Positions 1-10,300 of a DNA stretch of 64,000 nucleotides are shown here, one piece after another. How positions within the stretch are numbered: position 1 is the stretch's first letter; every line of letters begins with the position of its first letter. The notes beneath the pieces were generated by a model that saw nothing but the letters and a program-made list of their open reading frames with translations, was not told the origin of the DNA and did not search any database. This DNA comes from Eutreptiella sp. 'Long Island Sound 2002' (taxonomy: Eukaryota; Euglenozoa; Euglenophyceae; Eutreptiales; Eutreptiaceae). A program made the position numbers and the translations under genes. The stretch covers positions 181,778,936 to 181,842,935 of the forward strand of contig OZ038379.1 of assembly GCA_964036045.1 (NCBI GenBank), in the 5' to 3' direction.

Positions 1-950
1 AGCGTCGCACTGGCAATGCAGTTTATCACCCTGGGCAGCTCAAAAATCAAAGTTTTCGAAAGTTGTTTTTATGATATTGTGATCACCTAAAATGACCATC
101 CAAGCTATGTAAAGCATGTTTTAGACCGTATTTATATGTTTTTCACCCTATTTGGGTATTAGGTTGGGGGGGGGGGGGGGTCTCCCAAGGGATTGGTACA
201 CAACCTGCTTATGCAGTTTTTCACCCTGGGCAGCTCAAAAATCGAAGTTTTCGAAACTTATTTTTTTGATACCATGATCACCTAAAATGACCATCCAAGC
301 TATGTAAAGCATGTTTTAGGCCCTATTTACGTGTTTTCCACCCTATTTGGGTATTGGGCGCACGGGGGGGGGGGGGGGGGTGTCTCCCAAGGGATTGGTA
401 CACAACCTGCTAATGCAGTTTTTCACCGTGGGCAGCTCAAAAATCGAAGTTTTCGAAACTTATTTTTTTGATACCATGATCACCTAAAATGACCATCCAA
501 GCTATGTAAAGCATGTTTTAGGCCCTATTTACGTGTTTTCCACCCTATTTGGGTATTGGGCGCACGGGGGGGGGGGGTGTCTCCCAAGGGATTGGTACAC
601 AACCTGCTAATGCAGTTTTTCACCGTGGGCAGCTCAAAAATCGAAGTTTTCGAAACTTATTTTTTTGATACCATGATCACCCAAAATGACCATCCAAGCT
701 ATGTAAAGCATGTTTTAGGCCATATTTACGTGTTTTTCAGCCTATTTGGGTATTAGGTCCAGGGGGGGGGGGGGGGGGGGCTCTCCGAAAGGGATGGGTA
801 CACAACCTGCTTATGCAGTTTTTCACCCTGGGCAGCTCAAAAATCGAAGTTTTCGAAACTTATTTTTCTGATACCGTGATCACCTAAAATGACCATCCAA
901 GATATGTAAAGCATGTTTTAGCCCGTATTTATGTAGTTTTTAGCCTATTT
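1..950. repeat. Tandem array of ~200-bp units
   Basis: Five consecutive units start with the motif GCAGTTTWTCACC at about 18, 213, 415, 612 and 815, so the period is 195-203 bp. The first unit is cut by the window edge and the last decays near 950. Each unit has a conserved AT-rich core (TTTTCGAAA, TGATCACC, AAGCATGTTTTAG) followed by a G-run of about 12-18 whose length differs between copies, which explains the uneven period. No coding potential is seen. It could be satellite DNA continuing leftwards. Confidence 0.9.
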
Positions 951-2142
951 TGGGTGTGTGTTGCTTGGGGCAGATTCTTTGCGAGGTGGACTTGCCGAAG
1001 GCAATAGAATTTGCCATTGGGAAAATATTGTCAGGCCATTGTTGGTACACAAACTTGGGTCCCAGACCCCTTACCCCCCCCCCCCGGCCCTTCCATTACT
1101 TCCCTGGTAGCGGCCATCGCTGTGTTGTGGCCAAGATACACAAGGCATATGTGCTGTCTGAACTTGGGACTGAAACCGATGCAGTCCCGACCCCAAGTGT
1201 GGGAACGCTTTGCATCCATTTTCAGATGTTTGCCCATCACAGTGCTTGACTGTGATTCAGCCACCATTGTTTTGCCACAGCTTCCAGTGTGCTTAGCATG
1301 TAGCCGCAGCATGACCATTCTGTATTTGTGCCTGGGGTTTGGGAGAAGGGACATCTTGCGATGCTCCGGCGCACTGTTGCAATCGGATTGTTTGTGTTTC
1401 ATCGCTTGATGGCCCCCAACAGGCCGACCCCTGGGGACAGCTCGCTGGATGGGTGGCCCCAGGCTGGCCCATGAGTGGCACGCTGTGCGCCAGCGATGTG
1501 CTCTCCTCTGGAGTGGGATCGGGACCATCTGCATCCGTAAGTACGTACAGGGACATTGTTGGTCAGGTCACAAAACACAGGGCACTTGTTAGGGGAAGTG
1601 CAGAAATATGCGAAAATGCAAGGGGGGGGGGATTTCTGGAGGGGAGGAGTTTCGCGGGGAGATTTTCGCCGTTAAGAAAAGTGGCGAGACTCCCCCCCCC
1701 CGGCGAAATTTTCGCGGCGTGTGACCAACAATTTCACTGCGAATCCAGATGCAGGGGGATCCGGAGCCCACCAGGAAATAACAGCAACCATCCAAAGCCC
1801 ATTAGGAAATTAATGGGAACCATCCAGAGCCCACCAGGAAGTATTAGGAACCGTCCAGGAAAATAACAGCAAGCTTCAGGATTCCTGTGGAGGTGGCGAA
1901 ATTTTCCCCTCCCGACATTTTCCCTGTCGAAATCCCGCTTTTGCACATTTTTACGTATGTATCGTCATTGCCCGATCGCATACCCCCGTCCCCAAAGCAC
2001 GAACTCTGTCCACAGTTCAGGATCGCCTCCCCCCTAACGCAGTTTCAACGACCGTTGTGCGGTGTACACCATCGGGTCCGTGTGTGTCATTCCCCTGGCT
2101 CCTGTTCACTGTGCGGGTGGGGTCATGCGCAGGCAGTCACAG
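951..2142. other. No supported gene; short repeat pieces
   Basis: Open frames here are short and overlap on both strands. Around 1617-1720 and 1890-1945 lie pieces of a small interspersed motif rich in GGCGAAATTTTCGCC-like palindromes next to G/C runs. The same motif recurs near 6090-6170, 28020-28070 and 28280-28365. One plus-strand stretch at about 984-1052 has an exon-like look, but it does not join any other exon in phase. Confidence 0.4.
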
Positions 2143-2202
2143 GCTTGGAATGACAAAGTGCAGACCGGGATCCCCGACTACGATGCATTGCAGGACAAGC
2201 AC
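2143..2202 (+). CDS. Possible exon of gene A (20 codons)
   Basis: The segment is bounded by a CAG acceptor and a GTGAGG donor. It reads in phase 0 at both ends, starting AWNDKVQTG and ending LQDKH, a hydrophilic peptide of natural composition. An upstream in-frame ATG at 2125 could alternatively make this a first exon. I cannot connect it in phase to the exon at 3109. An intermediate exon, perhaps the one broken by the MITE at 2612, would be needed. Function unknown. Confidence 0.35.
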
Positions 2203-2611
2203 GTGAGGTCTGCCTGCCCGCCGGCCGTGCACGCGCGGCCCAGGGAGCCCCTGGCGCGGGGCCTGGCAAACAGCGGGGGCGCCGGGGAGCATCGCAGGCG
2301 CTCGTGGGCGGGAGGGTTCAGGTGGCCGGGCCACTGACGGGCCGGACGGGGCGGTGCGAGGGATAAAGGGTGAGGCCACCGTACAAATATTAATTTGCGG
2401 ACGTGATGCACATGGGAAATGACAACCGTCACTCACGGTCTATGTGCTTGTTTCTTGTGCCGCAAGCCGGGGATTTGCACGGCAGCACATCGCTTTTGCA
2501 TGGCGATACAACGGAGCGCCTCCCCCATACGGTGCGTGTGTAAGGGGGGACGGGCCGGGTGAGAGATCGCTGACTACTGCTCCAGCGTGTGTCGCCCGTA
2601 GGATCGCCTAC

Positions 2612-2836
2612 CAGGCCTTTGCTTAGTGGCTGGTTGGTACTATACCGGGGGGGGGGGGGTCAGAGGCCAAAAAAAAGTTTGTGTACCTAAAATCGACCTC
2701 CAAGTTCGGGCCCCTTGGATAAATTTCATTTTTTTCCTGAGGAAAAATTTTCTGATGTGGGTGGGTGGATGGGTCAGCCAAAATCCCGGGGGGCCAATTT
2801 GACCCCCCCCCCCCAGTATCACTAAGCAAAGGCCTG
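2612..2836. mobile_element. hAT-type MITE, family B, copy 1
   Basis: A 17-bp perfect terminal inverted repeat (CAGGCCTTTGCTTAGTG at 2612-2628, its complement at 2820-2836) is flanked by a perfect 8-bp direct repeat TCGCCTAC (2604-2611 and 2837-2844). An 8-bp target duplication and termini starting CAG are hallmarks of hAT elements. At 225 bp with no ORF it is non-autonomous. A G-run just inside the left end faces a C-run just inside the right end, so the single strand could fold into a long hairpin. Confidence 0.92.
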
Positions 2837-3108
2837 TCGCCTACGCACGTGCCGCTGAAGGGTGGGAGCGCACTGTCGGACCGCCAACTGTCGTGTACCA
2901 AGTTTTGCAGTGGCATTTAAGACCTGGTGCCATTTCCGCACCACATTTCGCCGTTCCAAATGTCGCACGTTCCCCAGTTTCCCCTCCCCCAGTACCTCTG
3001 GATGGAGCGTGGTAACGGTTCCGGGGCCCGGCTTGGCCGGGGGGGCATTAACGCACCCTCCCCGGCACTCAAGCGTAGGGTCCCATGCTTCTTGCCGCCG
3101 CGCCTCAG

Positions 3109-5860
3109 GCAAGCCCATCTCGGCAGAACGTTTCGGCAAGTCGCGAAGACCCAAGCGTATCGAAGGGAAGCGGCGCGGGCGATGCGGTATGCGTGCAGGA
3201 GCACTTCCACGGGAACGGGTTGGGGATGGCTGTGGACGTGTTGTGGGTGTGTGGGGGTGGGGGTTGCGTTTGTGCTGGGGATGGGCCGGGCTCCTTCTGA
3301 CAACTCAGCACCATTTTGGGGGGGGGGGGGCGGTCCCGCACCCCCACCCCCACCCCCCCTGGACCCAACTGCCCACCAACCCCCCCTCCCGCCCCTTTTG
3401 AAAGATTGGGCCAAATTTTCTTACAAATAAAATTAAATAAATAATAATAGAAAATAAATAATTGTCTCTGGCGCCCATTTGTTTAGACCAAAAAGTTTCT
3501 TCGGCCCCTTCGGTGCCTCTAAAACCTCAGCACCACCGGGGGGCTGGGCTGGACCCCCCCCCTAAAACGAGCCCCGGGGATGGGGTCGCTCATGTCGGGG
3601 ATGTTGGATGGGGTTGTGGTGCACACTGGCAAGCGGGGCCGCGTCGGGGGGGGGGGGGGCATTGTGCCGGGGATGTGAGAGTTCATTGTAGGAGCGTTGG
3701 GGTGCGGGCAGTGTTGGGGATGTGGATGTGGACGTGGATTGGCTGTGCCGGTCAGTGGTGTCCCTCCCTGGCCTTGCGGCCGACTTTTGGCCACTGTCCC
3801 CCGCGGTCGCGTCGGTCCCCTGCCCTGTCGCCGGTGCGTCCATCGGTCCATCCCACGGTCCGTCCCCGGCCGTGGTCTCCGTCCCCCACACCGGCCCAGG
3901 GTCGTGCTGAGTGGTCGGCTTATGGGATGCCAACTCCTGGGCACCGCTCACGCACAAACGGCACATCCCGCCACATCCAGCACAGCCCCAACACACCAAC
4001 TACTGGGCTCCGCGAACGCGGAAACGACACCAGCAGGAGCACCGGCCGCAGCGGCCGACAGAACGCACTGACCCGACGCAACATGCGAAGGGAAGAACGG
4101 GTGACCGTCCAGGGCCCCGTAAAGAAATAACAACCCGACGGACTGTAACACAGGGGGGGGGGGGGGGGGGCTGGGGGTTATGAGAGCAAATAAAGTTTTC
4201 GTACCGAAAATGGGCCTCTGATTGTTGGCTCTCTATTCAAAATGTCATTTTTGCCCAGCGGCACTTTTGTTGGTTTTGGGTGAAGGGGGGGTTTGGCCTT
4301 GTGGGGGGGGGGGGTCCGCCAGATCCCGCCCGCCCGCGCCGTCGGATCAGCACGTCCCTGTCTCGGCCCCAGACGGCCCACTGAGTGCACAGAGGGTGCG
4401 CGGGAGGCGGTTCAACCAAAAGGGGCTGGGCGGTCCAGCACGAACGTGACGACGGTGACGCCCTCCCGCCCGGTCTCGCGGTGTCCGGCGCATTGTGGTC
4501 AGGGCTGCCGTGCCGACACGGCCCGTGCGGGGGACGCCCCGTGGGCCTGGGCCCGCCATGGGAACGTTTGCGTGAAGCCGGGGCACGCGCTGGCCGGTGG
4601 CTGGGGTAGGCCGGTGGATCGGTGGATTGCAGGGACGGAGTAGACCGGGTGACCACCGCAGGAGGAGGGGGGGGGGGGGGGTTACCCCCCTCAGGCCTTT
4701 GCTTAGTGGCCGGTTGATACTATACCGGGGGGGGGGGGGGCTCAGAGGCCAAAAAAAAGTTTGTGTACCTAAAATCGACCTCCAAGTTCGGGCCCCTTTG
4801 ATAAATTTCATTTTTTTCCTGAGGAAAAATTTTCTGATGTGGGTGGGTGGGTGGGTCAGCCAAAATCCCGGGGGGCCAATTTGACCCCCCCCCCCCCCAG
4901 TATCACTAAGCAAAGGCCTGCCCCCCCTTTGGACCCGCATTTCATCGTTCGACAAAATGAAGTGTACAAAAGGAAATAGTAATTTGGGCCATTTTTTTGG
5001 TGCATAAACTTTTGGACTTTCGGGCTGCAGAGCGCTTCCCTCGTCCTCTCTTCCAATACATCGCTGGTGGATGGGCAATGCCCGCGGAAATGCCCTGCTG
5101 CCAGGACCCCATATGCATCCTCCTCGGCCACGGGCACCTCCGGTGACCGGCGCCATTTTGCACATTTCTGCGCTCGAGGCCTCTGACTAGGCGCGCTGCA
5201 AGCTGCACGCTGCACTGGTGTTCCCAAGCCGTGCGGGGCGGAGGATCGCACCCTGGACCCCCGCTTCATCACAGTGCCGTCGGTTCCATTTCGTGCCTCG
5301 CGTTTGCAGCATCAAAAAGAGTCGGCCGCGTGTGCGTCCGCAGTCCGCCGCCGGCAGCAGCAGCGAAGGTGGCGGCGCGACGTCGAACGATGAAGGCAAA
5401 CGCGTGCCCCCCCGTCGTGCGGCGTACATGAACCCCTACAGGTAGTGCCCTGCTTCTGGTGCGCAGTGGGGGCGGGTGCAGGGCCGCACCGCCACCGCTG
5501 CCCGAACACGACCGATGTCGATGGTGCTGCCCTGGGCGACGGAGAGGCACTGCTTGGGGTCGAACACTCTGCCTGAAGGTTGTGGATGGCACCGCGGCGC
5601 GCTGCCTGGGGGTCGCGTGTGCGCAGGGTGGCCGACGCTGTAGGGCCTGGTACCCGCACAGATGCTGCGATGTATAAAGCCACTAGATGTCGAACGTGTC
5701 TATCAACATTTGAGTGGTTACGAACACGTGGTGCGGCAGTGCGAATGAGCTGCATCGGTCAGTGCGACGTGCTGTTGCACTCACGCAATTTTTCTTTCGC
5801 AGGCATGTGCGTTTCCCCCGTTTGCGTTTGTGGACCATAGGACAAGCGTCCCCCATCTGA
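3109..5860 (+). CDS. Gene A, unidentified, 3' part (three candidate exons)
   Basis: Candidate exons are 3109-3186 (CAG acceptor, GTATGC donor), 5310-5441 (TTTGCAG acceptor, GTAGTG donor) and 5803-5860 (acceptor TTTCTTTCGCAG, ending TGA at 5858). All three junctions are phase 2, so the chain is internally consistent. The peptide is basic and Ser/Gly-rich, including SIKKSRPRVRPQ and KRVPPRRAAYMNPYR; no family is recognised. Two hAT MITEs (3286-3576, 4692-4920) fall in the intron between the first two exons. An alternative: if TAG is a sense codon, one frame is open without splicing from ATG 5113 to TGA 5746, so the last exon is not certain. Upstream exons are unresolved. Confidence 0.38.
3286..3576. 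mobile_element. hAT-type MITE, family A, copy 1
   Basis: The ends CCGGGCTCCTT (from 3286) and AAAACGAGCCCCG (to 3576) are an imperfect inverted repeat. They are flanked by a perfect 8-bp target duplication GGGATGGG (3278-3285 and 3577-3584). The interior matches the copies at 9844 and 38599: AACTCAGCACCA, AAAGATTGGGCCAAATTTTC, TTCTTCGG...TTCGGTGCCTCTAAAA. It has no coding capacity. Confidence 0.88.
3925..4155. repeat. Interspersed repeat family D, copy 1
   Basis: About 230 bp closely matching 14620-14812 and 28820-29065, with a fragment at 34641-34680. Shared landmarks are CAACTACTGGGCTCCGC, GGAAACGACACCA, CGACCCGACGCAACATGC, GAAGAACGGGTGA and CCAGGGCCCCGTAAAG. Each copy ends beside a C/G-run. 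No terminal inverted repeats or target duplications were identified, so the class is unknown. Antisense frames across it are not thought to be genes. Confidence 0.8.
4692..4920. mobile_element. hAT-type MITE, family B, copy 2
   Basis: Nearly identical to the element at 2612-2836, with the same 17-bp terminal inverted repeat at 4692-4708 and 4904-4920. Flanking octamers ACCCCCCT and CCCCCCCT match at 7 of 8 positions, consistent with an aged or slipped target duplication in a C-run. The internal G- and C-runs differ in length from copy 1. Confidence 0.9.
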
Positions 5861-7023
5861 TGTTTGGACGGACCAACACGGCTGCCACGCTCGATGATGG
5901 TGTCCTATGGGCCAATACATCCATTACAATATTTCTTCTTACATTCAACCTGAAGTGCGGTGGTGTGCTTGTGATGATACACGGGGGGGGTTTCGTGGGA
6001 GAATTTCATGTTTTTGGAAGGTGGCTGAACCTGGGGGCTATGGCCGTGCAGTGTGTGCGTGAGGCAGTGGAAGCTTTGGGATTCGCAAGGGCGGCGAAAT
6101 TTCCCCCCTCCGAAATTGTCCCCGGCGAAATGATCCCCACACGAAATCATCCCCCCATGAAATCATCACATTTGTGGGGACACCGCTTTAAGTGACGGAC
6201 AATCGGCGTCACATTTGTTCTGCGCCGTGAAGTAGCAGATTTGGTGTTGTGTTGTGCGCTCTGCCAATGTCCTGGCCTGCGTTGGTGTTTCGTAAAGGGA
6301 GGGTACATCTGGGGATACGGTCGAGGACACTTGCCCAAAAGTAGCGCGCCGGGCCAACGTACCCACACCTGTGTGACCATTGGATTGGGTGCCGTATGCC
6401 CCTGCGGACTACCCTCCCCCTCTTCTCCATGTGTCAAGTGATACTTCTGGTCCTGAATTCCAGCCTTGAAGAAGAGGAACAGTGGACGGGTGAGTGATTC
6501 TGGGGGGAAACTGTGCACAATGGCAGCACCTTCCGGATCAGCAAACGCACCCATGGCGTTCAGTGCACCGTACCCGGTTGTTTGCATGCGCTGTGTCTTT
6601 TCTCCAGGAGTCACCATCAACGAACCAGACACCTCCAGGGGCTGCCTGCCAACATCCAGAAGCCAACATGAAGCCGCCGGGGTTTAACAACGCACCTGAG
6701 ACAGACAACCATAGAAGGGGGCCGGACCCTCTCCCCTGAAACCCGCACACAGACACAGGTGTAACCAGGTTTGGCATAAAGAATAAAGATGCACTTATGC
6801 GTTACTGTGGGGTGCGTTACCTCTGGTTTGCATTTGTCTGTTTTTCAATGAGGTGTCACCCCCACCCAACCCCCCCCCTCCTCTCTTCCAATACCTCAAT
6901 CGCACTAGCGTCCCGGACTTGAAAAGGCGAATGCCTCCTCTCTTCCAATACATCCCTGCCCCTGCCCCGCGCAGTTCACCACCCGTTTCTGCCACCTGCC
7001 TGGCCCTCACGTTTCCTGTGCAG
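5861..7023. other. Spacer between genes A and B, possibly 5' UTR/intron of gene B
   Basis: No gene is supported. A palindromic GCGAAATTTC repeat fragment with GAAATGATCCCC units lies at about 6090-6172. An AATAAA occurs at 6782. The CAG acceptor at 7021-7023 immediately before the gene B start suggests that an untranslated upstream exon of gene B lies somewhere in this spacer or further left, but I cannot place it. Confidence 0.4.
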
Positions 7024-7042
7024 GCAGCTGCCCGCTTTGCCA

Positions 7043-7307
7043 ATGGACCGTGTCAGCAAGCCTCCCGCGCCTCCCACCGCCTGGGAGAACGATGGGGCAT
7101 ACTTGTCCGAGCCCAACAGCGGCCGTGCCGTGCCCGCACCGCCCCGCAAGCCCTCCAATGACAAGGGCTTCGTGGCGTACTCCCAGCCCCGGCCCCACAA
7201 GCTGACGCGGCACGCCAGTGCCCCCCCGGTGTGGAAGAAGGACAGGGGCCCAAAGGCCGCTCAGGCCGCGGCTGCCCACTCCCATGCCACCGCGCCCCCC
7301 CCGGCAG
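7043..7307 (+). CDS. Gene B exon 1 (start codon)
   Basis: A CAG acceptor at 7021-7023 precedes the first in-frame ATG at 7043 (MDRVSKPPAPPTAWENDG). The exon ends at a GTCTGC donor, phase 1. The peptide is rich in Pro, Ala, Lys and His with no hydrophobic segment, so it is likely disordered. The first base of the next exon's codon completes Asp, matching exon 2 exactly. Confidence 0.7.
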
Positions 7308-10300
7308 GTCTGCTGCGCTCGGGGCTGTTGTGTACTACACTTTTGGCTTCGCGGGGTACGCGTGCAGTACATCATAGACCACGGAAAAACGGGAAAAAGG
7401 GGGGGGAACAGGGGGAAAACGGGCAAAAACAGGGAAGACGGGGAAACACGAGTAAAAAAGTGAGGGAAACGAGGGAAAAGGTTGGCAAAATGGAGGAAGA
7501 CCGGGGGAGCAGCGGGGGAAAACGTGGGGGGGAACGGGGCCGGGTAGCTCCGCACAGTCCTGTGTCATGTTCCCGCCGTCCCGATGTGTGTGTACCCCGT
7601 CCTGGGCCATGTGCACCAACCCCGCAACACAGTTCCACTCCGCCACCGCTGCAGATGAAGCCAAGTACGCCGCAAATGGCCCCGCCAACATCACCAACAC
7701 CACCACGAGCAATGCAAACTGCACCACCACCCACCACAACACCACCACCCACCACAACATCGTCGACAACAGCATCAACATCACTAACATCCACACCAGC
7801 GGCTCGGCTTCCCTGCCTCAGGTGTGCCCCTGGCACGTCTGTCTGTCCCTCTCTCTCTCTCTCTGTCTGTCTGTCTGTCTCCCTGCCTTGTATGTCTGTC
7901 TGTCTGTCTGTCGGTCTACCTGCCTTGTTGTCTGTATGTCCGTCCGTCTAGATGGCTGTCTGTCAGTATGTCTGTGTCTGTATGTCTGCTTGCCTGGTTG
8001 TATGTCTACATGTCTGTCTGTCTGTTTGTTTTTCTGTACATATGCATGTGTGTATGTACGTATGTATGTATGTATGTGTCTGCCTGTCTGTCTTTCTGTC
8101 TGTCTGGTGCTCTGTGTGTATGTCTGTCTGTCTGTCTGTCTGTACGGCTGTCTGTATGTCTGTCTGTATGTCTGTCTGTCTCTCTGTCTGCATGCCTGTG
8201 TGTATGTATGTCTGTCTGTATGTCTGTCTGCCTGCCTGTTTGCCCGCTTTGTATGTCTATCTGTCTGTCTCTTGGTGGTGCGTAGAAGAGGGGGGCGGTC
8301 AGACGGAGAGACAGATGGGCCGTGGGATAAGTCGTCTTCTCATGACCTTGTGGCACCCTGGACAGTCGCCTGCGCTCCTGTTACACTGTACCAGCCCGCG
8401 CCTGTCACATCCCTCTGGGTGCTGCTGGCCTGCGCTGGTCCTCACTTTTGGGCCAACGACGCCCAGCATCTCTCCCGAGCCTCTGCGGCATCCGACCTCT
8501 GCGGTGGTCTCCCCTGGCGGGGCCTGCCCCCGCAGACATGCCCCTCTGCTCACATTCCCTCCCGAGCGGTGTCCTCGTGGGCGCAGAACAGACTCCTTCG
8601 TGTCCTGTGGGGCTGGCTGTACACGGGTCCCAATGGTCCCCGAACGCCAACGTGTGTGCAGTGCTTGCCCTTGTGTGGGAGCGGCTGCAGTAGGAAGGGG
8701 CCCAGGCATGCAGACATACAGACAGACACACAGACACACAGACACACAGACACAGAGGCAGACAGACACACACACAGACAGGCAGACAGACAGGCAGACA
8801 TCCTGGAGCCGAACTCCCTGTGGCACGGCAGCGCCGAAGCTGCCACTGATGTCGGACTTGGGGTGCGAACCCACGACCCCTGTGTGGGTGTGCGGGGCTC
8901 CTGTCTCTAGGCGCAGGTTGAGTAGTGTCCAACCCCCATCAATCCTGGGACCTGGGCTGTAGAAGCCCGACGCTGTCACCACTTTACCCGCCGAACTCTC
9001 TTAAGCAAGCCCTTCCCCCAAGCCCTTCCTCAATGGTCTGGACAGCGGAGATTGTGTCCCAGGATCGCCCGAGGAGCCCCATGTGCGTTTAGCCCCCATC
9101 GGACTGCCTTTTGGTGTTTCCTTCCCCTTCTGTGGCACCAGCCGTCCTCCCCCCCCCCCTCCGCACCCTCCCATGAGAAAGCTTTTCTTGCGGTGCGCCC
9201 TGCGGCGCGCAGGTTGGGAAACCTGCCTAATTTGTGGAGCTTTTTAGATTCCACCTTGTTGTGCTCCCCGGGGGGCTTGGGGCCCGGTTTGACCATATAG
9301 TATGGCCCTTTTATGCAGCCATATTGATCTCTCCCTACCATGGGGACCTCGAGAAGGCACGGGTTATGTTACGGGGTGTCAACTCGGGGGCAGGGGTTAG
9401 GTAGCCACTATGCCCACATGTGGGCCATGTCTGATTTTGTCCCCGTGTTGAGCATTGGGAGCCATTGATTTCTCCCCAGTAGCGGGGGACACTTGTTAAA
9501 TGCAATCGTCAGCCCGCGGACAAGGGGCCCCTGGCGCGGGCCGCCGCCACCCACATTGAGCATTCTGTCCGATCCATCTACTCTCCAGGCGTAGCAATGT
9601 GTGCTATTTCTCAGTTATCTGGTTTGTTTCCGGAAAGGTCTGCAATAAAACAGGTTTCTCAAACCCTGCGGCGCGCTTGCGGCGTGCAGAAAGCGTTCTC
9701 TATGCCTCCATCCCCCTCTTCCGTGGTGTGTGCGACCAATGCCCTCGTTCCACCCGCATACCGCGCGTTGTCACAGGATGGCTTCCTGAACCTGAGGACC
9801 GTGCAGCAGGTGTGTTTTGTCAAAGGGGGCGGTGCTCTGGGGGCAGGGCTCCTTTGCACGACTCACCACCACTCGGGGGGGGGGGGGGGTCCCACACCAC
9901 CCCCCGTAAAAGATTGGGCCAAATTTTTTTTCAGGCCTTTGGCCAATCCAAACGTTTCTCTGGTGCCTTCGGCGCCAGTTAGTTCAGACCCAAACTTTTC
10001 TGCGGCGCCTTTACGCCCCTAAAAGCTCAGTTCCACGGTGGCGGGGGGGGGGGGATGCTGGACCCCCCCCCCCTCATCAAAGGAGGAGCGGAAGAGTGTG
10101 ATGGGTCGGGCCGCTGAGCCCCTCGCTGCCTTGCCGGGAGATGGCCCCGGTGAATGAGAACCAGAACCAGAACCCTCGTCAAAGGAGCCCTGTCTGGGAG
10201 GGTGCCTGTCGGTGTCTGCTGGGTGCTGTTCGGTCAAGTGGAAGTAATTTCGGGCTCTGGTCGCTGGGCAGGTGGAAAATCAATTTGCGGGCCAGGGGGA

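Noticed and set aside
984-1052. Possible exon with GTACAC donor
   Set aside because: Protein-like peptide but phase 2 exit has no matching partner and no other support.
8850-8890. B-box-like GGTTCGCACCC on the minus strand
   Set aside because: One mismatch to the B-box consensus and no convincing A box or cloverleaf.
7567-8962. Long open frames (up to 447 codons) across the TGTC/CAGA tracts
   Set aside because: A 4-bp repeat without stops keeps frames open on both strands; only the exon 2 part upstream has splice-site support.
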